NCBI GenBank assembly: GCA_036498625.1
Contig: DASYFD010000314.1
Coordinates: forward strand, 14,425 to 78,424
Reading direction: 5' to 3'
From: VAZQ01 sp036498625
Lineage (GTDB): Bacteria > Pseudomonadota > Alphaproteobacteria > Rhizobiales > Xanthobacteraceae
Length of the DNA: 64,000 nucleotides
The notes below the pieces were generated by a model. That model ran no database searches. It was not told the DNA's origin and worked only from the letters and a program-made list of their open reading frames with translations. The position numbers were made by a program, and so were the translations under genes. Positions 35,580 through 43,471 of the stretch are shown piece by piece. Within the stretch, counting starts at the first letter, position 1, and each line of letters starts with the position of its first letter.

Positions 35580-36164
35580 CGCCAGACTGCCGAGACATAC
35601 CGAGAATTCCGAAATCACATCGGCCGGCGGTGGCGAGCTGACCTTGTAGGAATCGGCGGCGAGCGAATTCTCCATCGTGAACTGCAGCTCGAACTCGGCC
35701 CGCAATACCGCCTTTATCAATTCCCTTCCTTGAGCAAAATCCAGGGTGGATGCAGCCACGCTGCCATCCTCGAACGGAATCGCCTTGGGCAACGCGACCG
35801 AGTTATAGCGCTCCGATACGAACGCGACCGAAGCGAGCTTGGCGGTCCGGGGCGATTGCGGCAATGCGAATTGTGGATCGCGGCTATCGGCTGTGAAGCC
35901 CGTCACCAACGGACCCGCCAAAGCGCCCCGCCTCTTCATCTGCGCCACGAGGAGCTGAAAGTTGAGCCCGTCGCCGGCATCGCTCTTGCGAAGCAGCACG
36001 GCGAGCTGGCAAACTTTGGCGGCCGGATCTTCATTCGCGCTGGCTTTATATTCAGTCTGCGTAGGAATCATATTTGCAGCGTGCGAGGCCACCGAAAACG
36101 ACAGCGCCGCTATTCCGGCCAGACCGCAAATCCGGAGCGAAGCGCCGTGCTTCCTGCGATGCAT
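35571..36164 (-). CDS. Hypothetical secreted protein
   Basis: The 197-residue protein has a signal peptide (CGLAGIAALSFSVASHAA) and GGAG before the ATG. The mature part is soluble, with segments L-A-V-L-L-R-K-S-D-A-G-D-G-L-N-F and V-A-F-V-S-E-R-Y-N-S-V and a conserved-looking aliphatic C-terminus. I do not recognise the family. It is convergent with the cbb3 cluster and lies upstream of a His/Asp-rich protein gene on the other side. Confidence 0.6.
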   Translation of the reverse strand: MHRRKHGASLRICGLAGIAALSFSVASHAANMIPTQTEYKASANEDPAAKVCQLAVLLRKSDAGDGLNFQLLVAQMKRRGALAGPLVTGFTADSRDPQFALPQSPRTAKLASVAFVSERYNSVALPKAIPFEDGSVAASTLDFAQGRELIKAVLRAEFELQFTMENSLAADSYKVSSPPPADVISEFSVCLGSLASF

Positions 36165-36280
36165 GAGTAAAACTCCTTAGCCGCGTTAGAAGGTCTCACT
36201 TGATCTTCTGGCTCCGTAGTGACACCGACGAGCACCCGTCCGATCGAACGCGGACGGGGCTTCGCCGATGTTCTGAGCGC

Positions 36281-36556
36281 TTAGTGATGGTCCCTGTCGT
36301 GATCACCATGGTCATCGTCATGGTGACGATGGAGTAGGACGATGCGGTGATGATCGTCGTCGCGGTCATGATGCTTGATGACCACGATTTTGTGGTGATG
36401 GTCACGATCCCGATCGCGGTCATGGTCGCGATCGCCGACGCTGACGGAAATGCCGTTTTCCGCAAGCACCATCGGCTTCTCGCTTGTCACGGACCCGGCC
36501 AGGGCCGGGGCACTCAAGATTGCGAGCGCGCCCGCGATAAGAGCCAACTTATGCAT
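36281..36556 (-). CDS. Secreted His/Asp-rich protein, probable metal binder
   Basis: The 91-residue precursor has a signal peptide (LALIAGALAILSAPALAG) and a mature tail of almost only His, Asp, Arg and Lys, with repeating D-R-D-H-D, H-H-H-K and H-H-D-D-D-H units. Such tails bind Ni, Zn or Cu in the periplasm. GGAGG lies 7 bases before the ATG. A GGAAC-N17-AGTT element upstream (36632-36657) resembles an EcfG promoter but is weak. A 20-bp triple repeat lies further upstream. Low complexity prevents a family assignment. Confidence 0.65.
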   Translation of the reverse strand: MHKLALIAGALAILSAPALAGSVTSEKPMVLAENGISVSVGDRDHDRDRDRDHHHKIVVIKHHDRDDDHHRIVLLHRHHDDDHGDHDRDHH

Positions 36557-36731
36557 GTGATATTCCTCCAGTGGTCGATGTTGCTGTCTTGCCTTGCGCA
36601 TGATTGTGAATCTTGGTTGCGCCACAAGGAAAACTGGAGAAAGCAGTTGTTTGTTCCAGCGCAAGCAAAGAATATCGACAAACAAAGTTCAGGCACAGCA
36701 TGAACAGGCATTCATTGAATATGATCCCGTC

Positions 36732-36791
36732 CACTCGACGGACGCATATTTCACTCGACGGACGCATATTTCACTCGACGAACGCATATTT
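36732..36791. repeat. 20-bp unit repeated three times in tandem
   Basis: The unit CACTCGACGGACGCATATTT occurs three times head to tail with one substitution in the last copy (G to A at 36781). It lies between a zinc-ribbon gene and the His/Asp-rich protein gene, about 175 bases before the start of the latter. The two-helical-turn spacing suits cooperative protein binding, but no regulator is known. Confidence 0.85.
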
Positions 36792-36845
36792 CGGAAAACC
36801 ATCCGACGTCTGTGAGATTGCTGGGCCCATTTGATGCAGCCCTTC

Positions 36846-37070
36846 CTAATCGTCACTCACCGGCATTTTCACTCTGTAGGTCGGGATTGCAGCGTCTGTC
36901 CATTTGACCATCACCCGGTGGCAGACCTCGCAGCTGGCGGACCCGCTGTCACGCGCCGGCGAGCTCAGGCTCACCTGGTACTCGGTCCCGCAATGCGGAC
37001 AGGTAAAGTCCTGGTCACCGCAGCGCGTTATCCGGACCATGGGCCGAGCCGGCGGCTGGGTGATCCTCAC
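36846..37070 (-). CDS. Small zinc-ribbon protein
   Basis: The 74-residue protein has two cysteine pairs, C-P-H-C-G and C-E-V-C-H, spaced as in a zinc ribbon, followed by a short basic stretch and Y-R-V-K-M-P. Its GTG start overlaps the TAG stop of the upstream DUF883-like gene (TAGTG), so it is probably co-transcribed and translationally coupled. An internal ATG at 37040 also gives the complete ribbon. Function is unknown; regulation with the stress gene upstream is inferred. Confidence 0.6.
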   Translation of the reverse strand: MRITQPPARPMVRITRCGDQDFTCPHCGTEYQVSLSSPARDSGSASCEVCHRVMVKWTDAAIPTYRVKMPVSDD

Positions 37071-37459
37071 TATCGACGCTTGGCTGCTCCGCCGACCATC
37101 CCGATCAGGATTCCCACCCCGACGGCGACCGCCAGCGTGACCAGCGGACGGTGCTCGACCTCGCTCGCCACCCGCTCCAGGGCGTCGTTGCCGAACTTGG
37201 CGCCGAACTTGGCGGCCTCGTTGCCGAAGCGCATCGCTTCGTCCCCGGCAAGGCGCCGGCCGCTACGGAAGCGATCGACGATCTCGGTCACCGCGGAGGC
37301 GATGGCGTCGCCGATGTGATCCCCGGCCGCGGAGGCGTTGGCCGAGGCGCGACGGCCGGCCTTGCGCCCGACCCGCTCGAGCTCGCCCTCCAGGGCGCGC
37401 AAGCGGCCCTCGATGGCGGAGATGCTGGGGGCGAATGCAGATGAACGTTGATGGAACAT
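37070..37459 (-). CDS. DUF883/ElaB-like membrane-anchored protein
   Basis: The 129-residue protein has a long amphipathic helical body (I-S-A-I-E-G-R-L-R-A-L-E-G-E-L) rich in Ala, Arg and Glu. A single C-terminal helix (RPLVTLAVAVGVGILIGMVG) ends in K-R-R, the plan of ElaB/YqjD/DUF883 proteins, which tether ribosomes or respond to stationary phase in enterobacteria. ATG at 37459 has GAAGGA upstream. A perfect EcfG promoter lies 80 bases upstream, so it likely belongs to the general stress response. It is divergent from the CsbD-like gene. Confidence 0.7.
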   Translation of the reverse strand: MFHQRSSAFAPSISAIEGRLRALEGELERVGRKAGRRASANASAAGDHIGDAIASAVTEIVDRFRSGRRLAGDEAMRFGNEAAKFGAKFGNDALERVASEVEHRPLVTLAVAVGVGILIGMVGGAAKRR

Positions 37460-37538
37460 GGACTGTATCCTTCGGGGCAATGAGACCGGTATGGTGGTGA
37501 GCGGTTTGGCGGTGTTTCGCGTGCAAAGGCTAACTCCC

Positions 37539-37563
37539 AACGCCGAAGCACCCGATCGGTTCC
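37539..37563 (-). promoter_or_regulatory. EcfG-type general stress promoter for the DUF883-like gene
   Basis: On the minus strand GGAAC is followed after 16 bases by CGTT, an exact match to the alphaproteobacterial EcfG consensus. It points at the gene starting at 37459. Confidence 0.8.
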
Positions 37564-37569
37564 ATCGCG

Positions 37570-37594
37570 GGAACCAAAGGCCCGCTCGAAGGTT
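37570..37594 (+). promoter_or_regulatory. EcfG-type general stress promoter for the CsbD-like gene
   Basis: GGAAC is followed after 16 bases by GGTT, one mismatch from the EcfG consensus. Its -35 box and that of the opposing promoter form a palindrome (GGTTCC...GGAACC, 37558-37575). Confidence 0.65.
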
Positions 37595-37628
37595 AGGCAC
37601 TCATCAATCCTTCGTCGGAGCAGTACCC

Positions 37629-37934
37629 ATGGACGACAACCGCACGAGCGGCGCCGCCAAGAATTTTGCAGGAAAAGTGGAAGAGGGCTTTGGTCGCGCG
37701 ACCGGCGATGCAAAGACCAGGGTGCAAGGGCAAATGAAGCAAGCCGAAGGGAGCATCCAGGATCTGTACGGCCAGGCCATCGACTCGGCCGAGGACGCAA
37801 TCGACGCGGTGCGGCAAATGCCCGCTTCGGTCGACGACACGATCCGCCACTATATCGAGAGCAATCCCTACACTACCGCAGCCATTGCGCTGGGGCTGGG
37901 CTGGCTGATCGGCAGATCGCACCGTCCATTCTAG
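37629..37934 (+). CDS. CsbD-like stress protein with C-terminal membrane anchor
   Basis: The 101-residue protein joins a CsbD-like N-terminus (N-F-A-G-K-V-E-E-G-F-G-R-A-T-G-D and Q-G-Q-M-K-Q-A-E-G) to a DUF883-like tail, R-H-Y-I-E-S-N-P-Y-T-T with helix AAIALGLGWLIGRS. CsbD proteins are general stress proteins of unknown mechanism. The ATG at 37629 begins exactly at the CsbD part; the longer upstream frame crosses the promoter. It is divergent from the DUF883-like gene and shares its EcfG promoter region. Confidence 0.75.
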   Translation: MDDNRTSGAAKNFAGKVEEGFGRATGDAKTRVQGQMKQAEGSIQDLYGQAIDSAEDAIDAVRQMPASVDDTIRHYIESNPYTTAAIALGLGWLIGRSHRPF

Positions 37935-38076
37935 ATGCCTGCACGAGAGCCCCGTCTCGAGGTCGGGACTGTCACCTACAGCATGGAATTGATTAAGGCT
38001 CGGGAAGAACCGCATCCGCGGCTCCCGGGCCGAGCGGCATTGATCGTTCAGCAATCGATCGCGGCGGTCCCAACCC

Positions 38077-40035
38077 ATGAGAGTCTACATGCCCGAGCTA
38101 GCGCCGGCCAAATCTTGGCGCCCCATAAGATCCGAGCTGCCCGCATCGGCCCAGACCACCATGCTGTTCACCGTGGCGATCATCTCGGCACTGTACTTCG
38201 GACGCGAGGTGCTGGTGCCGATCGCTTTGGCGCTGTTGTTGAGCTTCGCGCTCGCCCCGCTGGTCCGCATTCTGCAAGCCGGTCGGGTCCCGCGCACGTT
38301 GGCCGTCATTCTTGTCGTGCTCGCCGCCTTCGCCGGTATTTTCAGCCTCGGTGCCCTGATGGTTTCGCAGGTCAACCAGCTCGCCAGCGAGCTTCCGCGT
38401 TATCAGTCCACACTACGCGACAAGATTCAAAGCCTGCGTGGCGCGGCGGCGGGTACCGGCACGCTCGAGCGCGCCTCGCAGGTGTTGCAGGATTTGAGCA
38501 CCGAGCTCGACAAGCCCACGGCAACTCGTCCCGTCATCGGCCTGCCCGCCAGCACGGCTCCCGACCGGCCGATTCCCGTCGAGGTCAAGCAGCCGGATCC
38601 GGGCGCATTGCAGACCTTGGTGGCGCTGATCACGCCGCTTATCCATCCCCTTGCAACCACCGGCATCGTGGTGATCTTCGTGATCTTCATCCTGATGCAG
38701 AGGCAGGATTTGAGGAATCGGCTGGTTCGGCTGGCAGGCTCCCAGGATCTGCAGCGCACCACGGCTGCGCTCGACGATGCCGGCCAAAGGCTCAGCCGAT
38801 TGTTTTTGACCCAGCTCGGCCTCAATGCTGCCTATGGCGTCGTGGTCGGTCTCGGGCTGTGGTTCATCGGGGTTCCGAGCGCTCCCCTGTGGGGAATGCT
38901 GGCGATGATCCTGCGTTTCGTACCCTACATCGGTGCGTTCATTTCCGCGATCTTTCCCCTCATCCTGGCAGCCGCGGTCGGGCCGGACTGGACGATGGCG
39001 CTGTGGACCGGGGCCATGTTCCTGATCCTGGAGCCCGTGGTCGGGCAGATCATCGAGCCATTGCTGTTCGGGCACAGCAGCGGCCTTTCGCCCGTGGCGG
39101 TCATCGCCGCCGCCACCTTCTGGACCTGGCTTTGGGGACCGGTCGGGCTGATCTTGGCTACCCCGTTGACGATTTGCCTGGTGGTGCTCGGGCGGCACGT
39201 GGATCGCCTGGCTTTCCTCGATGTGATGCTCGGGGATCAACCGGCCTTGTCGCCGCCGGAGCTGGTCTATCAGCGCATGCTGGCGCGCGACCCGGTTGAG
39301 GCGGTCGAGCAGGCACAGAAGTTTCTGAAGGACAAGCCGCTCGTCGCCTATTACGATGAGGTCGTGATCGAGGGCCTGCGGCTGGCGCAAGGGGATGCGG
39401 AACGCGGCTCGCTCGACGATGAGCGCAAAATCCATATCCGAGATGCCGTCGCGGAGATCGTCGACGACCTCGGCAGCCATGAGGATGAAGTCGCGCCGCC
39501 TCCCGAAATCGACAGCAGCGCCGACGCCCCGCTTGCACAAATCGACCAGGCCGAAAAGGACCCGAGCCCGCCGCCGCGGCAATTGCCGGAGCGATGGCGC
39601 ACGCCCAAGCCGGTGCTCTGCATTCCGGGCGTCGGCCTGCTCGACGAAGCCGTCGCCCTCATGCTGGCACAGCTGGTGGAAAGAAAGGGCATCGGGGCGC
39701 GGGCCGAGCCGGCCGATGCGCTGTCGATGTCCCGCATCTTCAGCCTGGACACCAAGGAAGTCGCGCTCATCTGTCTTTGTTATGTCGAGAACGCGACATC
39801 GGCACAGGTCCGCTACGCTGTTCGACGTTTGCGCCGGAAGGCGCCGGGCGCGTTCATCCTGGTTGCGCTGGTCGGAACCGGCGACGGCATCGATGCGCAG
39901 GCGATCCGCGAGCTCACCGACGTCGCGCTGGTCAAGCCTTCGCTTGCCGACACGGTCGAAAAGATTCTCGAGCAAGCGACCGCCACGGTGAAGGAGAGCG
40001 ATGTTCTGCATGAGGACTTGAAATCGCACGCATGA
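38077..40035 (+). CDS. AI-2E family transporter with long C-terminal extension
   Basis: The N-terminal ~370 residues form the AI-2E (PerM/YdiK/TqsA) permease fold: helices near LLLSFALAPLVRIL and FAGIFSLGALMVSQ, a soluble middle part, and the family block L-W-G-M-L-A-M-I-L-R-F-V-P-Y-I-G. The C-terminal ~280 residues are cytoplasmic, and family members usually lack them. They include an acidic linker and an alpha/beta part starting P-V-L-C-I-P-G-V-G-L-L-D-E-A-V. The role may be efflux of signals or ions. No strong ribosome binding site precedes the ATG; M5 (38089) is an alternative. Confidence 0.8.
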   Translation: MRVYMPELAPAKSWRPIRSELPASAQTTMLFTVAIISALYFGREVLVPIALALLLSFALAPLVRILQAGRVPRTLAVILVVLAAFAGIFSLGALMVSQVNQLASELPRYQSTLRDKIQSLRGAAAGTGTLERASQVLQDLSTELDKPTATRPVIGLPASTAPDRPIPVEVKQPDPGALQTLVALITPLIHPLATTGIVVIFVIFILMQRQDLRNRLVRLAGSQDLQRTTAALDDAGQRLSRLFLTQLGLNAAYGVVVGLGLWFIGVPSAPLWGMLAMILRFVPYIGAFISAIFPLILAAAVGPDWTMALWTGAMFLILEPVVGQIIEPLLFGHSSGLSPVAVIAAATFWTWLWGPVGLILATPLTICLVVLGRHVDRLAFLDVMLGDQPALSPPELVYQRMLARDPVEAVEQAQKFLKDKPLVAYYDEVVIEGLRLAQGDAERGSLDDERKIHIRDAVAEIVDDLGSHEDEVAPPPEIDSSADAPLAQIDQAEKDPSPPPRQLPERWRTPKPVLCIPGVGLLDEAVALMLAQLVERKGIGARAEPADALSMSRIFSLDTKEVALICLCYVENATSAQVRYAVRRLRRKAPGAFILVALVGTGDGIDAQAIRELTDVALVKPSLADTVEKILEQATATVKESDVLHEDLKSHA

Positions 40036-40092
40036 TATCGTTAGAGAATGGTCGCCACACATCCAGGCCGGTAATCTGTAGAGGAGAATGAG

Positions 40093-40587
40093 ATGGTCGA
40101 GCAGAAGTCAGACAAGGGCGAGCAGGCGGTTTCCCGCGATCGCTTGGCCGAGCTGTTGAACGAAGACCTTTCCCGCGAATACCAGGCCATCATCTCCTAT
40201 GTGGTGTATTCCCAGGTGCTCAAAGGCGCCGAGTACATGAGCATCGCCGAGCAGCTCGAAACCCACGCCCAGCAGGAGCTCAAGCACGCCCTGATCATTT
40301 CGCGCCAGATCGATTATCTGGGCAAGATGCCCACCGTCACCGCCAAGCCGGTAAAGACATCGGAAAAGGCCAAGGACATGCTCCGCTTCGATTTGGACAA
40401 CGAGAATGAGACCATCCGCAATTACCGCGAGCGGGTGCGGCAGTGCGAAGCGCTGGGCGAATATGCGCTGGCGGAGCAGATCCGTCAGATTCTCATCGAC
40501 GAGCAGGATCACCAGATCGATCTGGCCACTGCTCTCGGCGAAGATGTCCCCGATCTCACAGGTCCGCACCGCGCGGCCAAGAAGTAA
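40093..40587 (+). CDS. Ferritin-like protein (bacterioferritin/DUF2202-like)
   Basis: The 164-residue four-helix protein has iron-site-like motifs: N-E-D-L-S-R-E-Y-Q-A-I in helix 1, A-Q-Q-E-L-K-H-A in helix 2, E-Y-A-L-A-E-Q-I in helix 3, and D-E-Q-D-H-Q-I-D-L in helix 4. These match the E...ExxH...E...ExxH-type pattern of diiron ferritins, with the first residue of the last motif a Glu in D-E-Q-D-H. Probable roles are iron storage or oxidative protection. GGAGA precedes the ATG. It follows the AI-2E gene by ~60 bases and sits among stress genes. Confidence 0.8.
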   Translation: MVEQKSDKGEQAVSRDRLAELLNEDLSREYQAIISYVVYSQVLKGAEYMSIAEQLETHAQQELKHALIISRQIDYLGKMPTVTAKPVKTSEKAKDMLRFDLDNENETIRNYRERVRQCEALGEYALAEQIRQILIDEQDHQIDLATALGEDVPDLTGPHRAAKK

Positions 40588-40711
40588 GCGTGGACGCAAT
40601 CGCGCGCTGGCTGCTGCCGGCCAGCGCGGGTTTCCTTTTATGGAAATTGGCGTGAAAGACGTGGTTGCCCGGCACACGGCCGGGCATGACCACCGTCAAT
40701 GCGACCGCACT

Positions 40712-40969
40712 CTAACGCCGCCAGGTCGCGCCAAACAGGAATCCGATCGCGACGGCCAGCATCAGGGTCGTGTAGGGCCGCTTGGCCAACGATTCGTCGA
40801 TTGCTTCCGCCACATTGCTTCCGACCTCGCGCACCGCGTCCAGGGCTTCCATGCCCTTGTCCTGCGCGTCCGAGAGCATGCTTTCGACATTCGAGCCGGT
40901 ATTGGCGCGAGCGGCCGATCCCTTGGCATGGTTGCCGGCATGGCGCGCCGCATTGGACGTGTTGGACAT
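40712..40969 (-). CDS. DUF883-like membrane-anchored protein
   Basis: The 85-residue protein has a helical N-terminal part (N-V-E-S-M-L-S-D-A-Q-D-K-G-M-E-A-L) and a C-terminal anchor K-R-P-Y-T-T-L-M-L-A-V-A-I-G-F-L-F-G ending A-T-W-R-R, the DUF883/ElaB pattern. ATG at 40969 has AAGGAG at 8 bases. A perfect EcfG promoter lies 41 bases upstream. It is a shorter relative of the protein encoded at 37070-37459. Confidence 0.75.
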   Translation of the reverse strand: MSNTSNAARHAGNHAKGSAARANTGSNVESMLSDAQDKGMEALDAVREVGSNVAEAIDESLAKRPYTTLMLAVAIGFLFGATWRR

Positions 40970-41009
40970 CAGGCTCACTCCTTGGGGAATTGAAATGGTT
41001 GCGCATTAT

Positions 41010-41034
41010 AACGGGACGAACGCGTGAAGGTTCC
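41010..41034 (-). promoter_or_regulatory. EcfG-type general stress promoter for the 85-residue DUF883-like gene
   Basis: On the minus strand GGAAC is followed after 16 bases by CGTT, an exact consensus match, 41 bases before the gene start at 40969. Confidence 0.82.
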
Positions 41035-41092
41035 GATCAGGGGCTTGACGATATCGCCTTGCGCGAAAGTGCCCCCCGAACTCCAGCGGGAG

Positions 41093-41117
41093 GGAACCAA
41101 ATTTTTGTACACTTGTT
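41093..41117 (+). promoter_or_regulatory. EcfG-type promoter for the 24-residue microprotein
   Basis: GGAAC is followed after 16 bases by TGTT, one mismatch from the EcfG consensus. It is divergent from the promoter at 41010-41034 and 42 bases before the microprotein start. Confidence 0.6.
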
Positions 41118-41158
41118 GGGAGGACTGCAGCCCCGCGGTGGGGCCTATGGAGGCTAGG

Positions 41159-41233
41159 ATGCCAGTCATTCTTTGGTTGCTGGGAGTGCCGTTGGTGGTG
41201 GTCGTCGCGCTCATGCTCACGCACGTCATCTGA
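41159..41233 (+). CDS. 24-residue hydrophobic microprotein
   Basis: The frame encodes 24 residues: M-P-V-I-L-W-L-L-G-V-P followed by a valine-rich helix and ending T-H-V-I. It has a strong GGAGG five bases before the ATG, an EcfG-like promoter upstream and a strong terminator 28 bases after the stop. This complete transcription unit supports a real membrane microprotein. I do not know a named family; similar tiny hydrophobic proteins are often left out of rhizobial annotations. A longer in-frame ATG at 41024 lies inside the promoter region and was not used. Confidence 0.65.
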   Translation: MPVILWLLGVPLVVVVALMLTHVI

Positions 41234-41260
41234 GTGGGCTTGCCACCCGGATTGAGACAA

Positions 41261-41289
41261 AGCCCCGCTTGTTCAGCGGGGCTTTTTTT
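41261..41289 (+). terminator. Rho-independent terminator after the microprotein gene
   Basis: An 8-bp perfect stem AGCCCCGC / GCGGGGCT with a 7-base loop is followed by seven T on the plus strand. It lies between the microprotein stop and the convergent glyS stop. Confidence 0.9.
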
Positions 41290-41310
41290 GCCCAGTCGAA
41301 AGCGCGGAAA

Positions 41311-43413
41311 CTACGATCCTTCGATCTTGGAGAAATCAGCGACCGCCCGGGTGGCGGCGCGGATTTCGTTGAGCAGCCGAAGCCGATTTTCGCGCAGCGG
41401 CTGATCGTCCACATTGACCGTGACCTTGTCGAAGAAGGCGTCCACATGCGGGCGCAGCTTGGCCATCGCCAGCATGGCCGCGGCGAAGTCCTCGCGCGCG
41501 ACCGCGGCACCAGCCTCCTCCCCGACCGCGTCGATGGCCTTGGCCAGCTCCCATTCCTCGGCCTGCCGGTAGAACTGCGGGTCCGGCTTGCCCACATAGT
41601 CGCGCGCGTCCTTCTTCTCCTCGATCCGGATGATGTTGGTGGCGCGCTTGTAGCCGGCCAGCAGGTTCTTGCCGTCCTCGGTATCGAGGAACTTGCCCAG
41701 CGCCTGGATGCGGCGGACGACGAGAACCAGATCGTCCTGGCCGTCGAGCGCGAACACCGCATCGACCAGATCGTGGCGCGCGCCCTGCTCGCGCAGCTGG
41801 ACCTTGAGGCGGTCGGCGAAGAAGGCAAGCAGACCAGCGGGCACAAGGCCGCTGCCAATCACAAGCGTGCCGGTGGCGAACAAGCCATTTTTGATTTCGA
41901 AATCGATAGCGGGAATTAGTCTCAACCGAATTGCATTATCAAGGATAATCCTGATCACGCCGAGAGCCGCTCGCCGCAGCGCGTACGGGTCCTTTGATCC
42001 GGTCGGCTTCTCGTCGATCGCCCAGAAACCAACAAGCGTGTCGATCTTGTCGGCGAGCGCGACCGCGACCGAGACCGGATCGGCGGGCACCAGATCGTCC
42101 GGTCCCTTGGGCTTGTAATGGTCCTCACACGCATGGGCGACGGCTTCATCCTCACCCTGCGCTTCCGCCAGATACTTCCCCATCAGGCCCTGCAACTCGG
42201 GGAATTCACCCACCACCTCGGTGAGCAGGTCGGCCTTGCACAGGCGCGCCGCGCGCTTGGCCTTGTCGACGTCCGCGCCGACGACGGGAGCCAGCTCGGC
42301 GGCCAATCGCTCAATGCGCTCAATGCGCTGCGCCTGAGTGCCGAGCTTCTCGTGGAAGATGATCGCGTCGAACTTCGGCAGCCGGTCCTCGAGCTTTACC
42401 TTCAAATCGGTCTCGTAGAAGAACTTCGCATCCGACAGCCGCGCCCGGATGACGCGCTCGTTGCCGGCCGTGATCGCGGCGCCGCCGTCCTGCGCTTCGG
42501 TGTTGGCGACCAGGATGAATTTGCTCACCAGCCTGGCGGTCTGTGGATCGCGCAGCACGAAGCATTTCTGGTTGGCGCGGATGGTGGTGCGGATCACCTC
42601 GGGCGGGATCGAAAGGAAGGCCTCGTCGAATGAGCCCATGAGCACCACCGGCCATTCCACCAGGCCGGCGACCTCGGCGAGCAGGCCCGCATCCTCCACC
42701 AGCTCGTAGCCTTGCGCAAAGGCGAGGTTCTTGGCGTCGTGCAGGATCATGTCGCGGCGCCGCTCGGGATCGAGCATCACCTTCGCCTTGGCAAGCTTGA
42801 CCACATAATCGTCGAAACGCTTCACCGGGAACGGATCGGGCGCGAGGAAACGGTGGCCGCGGGTCTGGTTGCCGGCCGCAATGCCGTCAACCGAGAACAC
42901 TACGATATCGGGCTCCTCGGTCTCCGGCCCGAACGTCGCCAGGATGGAATGCAGCGGACGCACCCAGGTCAGCCGGCCGTCGCCCCAGCGCATGGATTTC
43001 GGCCAGGGGAAACTCCTGATCACCTCGGGCACGATCTCGCCGATCACCTCAATGGCGGGCCGGCCCTGCTTCTCGATCACTGCCACGTAGAAGTCGCCCT
43101 TTTTCCCATCCTTCTCGATCTTGGCCTGATCGATCGAGGCGAGCCCCGCGGCCTTGAGGAATCCCCTGATGGCGCCCTCGGGCGAGCCCACGCGCGGGCC
43201 TTTCTTCTCGTCCCTCTGGTCGGGCTGGCGGGCCGGCACGCCCTGTACCGCGAGCGCAAGCCGGCGCGGCGTCGCGAACGCCTTGGCACCCTCGTAGACG
43301 AGCCCGGCCGCCACCAGCCGATCGGTGACCAGCTTTTTCAAATCCTCAGCCGCGCGCGCCTGCATGCGGGCGGGGATTTCCTCGGAGAACAGCTCGAGCA
43401 GAAGGTCGGGCAT
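41311..43413 (-). CDS. glyS: Glycyl-tRNA synthetase beta subunit
   Basis: The 700-residue protein starts P-D-L-L-L-E-L-F-S-E-E-I-P-A-R-M, the standard GlyS beginning, followed by the A-T-P-R-R-L-A and G-P-R-V-G-S-P-E-G-A blocks. It contains the HD-like central region and ends with the DALR anticodon-binding domain (V-D-A-F-F-D-K-V-T-V-N-V-D-D). With GlyQ it forms the alpha2beta2 enzyme that charges tRNA-Gly. It lies downstream of glyQ with a CDGSH gene in between. Confidence 0.95.
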   Translation of the reverse strand: MPDLLLELFSEEIPARMQARAAEDLKKLVTDRLVAAGLVYEGAKAFATPRRLALAVQGVPARQPDQRDEKKGPRVGSPEGAIRGFLKAAGLASIDQAKIEKDGKKGDFYVAVIEKQGRPAIEVIGEIVPEVIRSFPWPKSMRWGDGRLTWVRPLHSILATFGPETEEPDIVVFSVDGIAAGNQTRGHRFLAPDPFPVKRFDDYVVKLAKAKVMLDPERRRDMILHDAKNLAFAQGYELVEDAGLLAEVAGLVEWPVVLMGSFDEAFLSIPPEVIRTTIRANQKCFVLRDPQTARLVSKFILVANTEAQDGGAAITAGNERVIRARLSDAKFFYETDLKVKLEDRLPKFDAIIFHEKLGTQAQRIERIERLAAELAPVVGADVDKAKRAARLCKADLLTEVVGEFPELQGLMGKYLAEAQGEDEAVAHACEDHYKPKGPDDLVPADPVSVAVALADKIDTLVGFWAIDEKPTGSKDPYALRRAALGVIRIILDNAIRLRLIPAIDFEIKNGLFATGTLVIGSGLVPAGLLAFFADRLKVQLREQGARHDLVDAVFALDGQDDLVLVVRRIQALGKFLDTEDGKNLLAGYKRATNIIRIEEKKDARDYVGKPDPQFYRQAEEWELAKAIDAVGEEAGAAVAREDFAAAMLAMAKLRPHVDAFFDKVTVNVDDQPLRENRLRLLNEIRAATRAVADFSKIEGS

Positions 43414-43471
43414 TGCAATTCCTACGCCGCTTGCTTCTCCCCTCCCCTTGTAGTGAGGGGAGAAAAAGGGC

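Noticed and set aside
36732..36791. Tandem repeats considered as a CRISPR array
   Set aside because: The 20-bp units are contiguous with no unique spacers, and no cas genes are near.
38413..40062. A 549-codon minus-strand ORF opposite the AI-2E gene
   Set aside because: The composition is low-complexity charged and Arg-rich, there is no ribosome binding site, and the sense strand encodes a clear permease.
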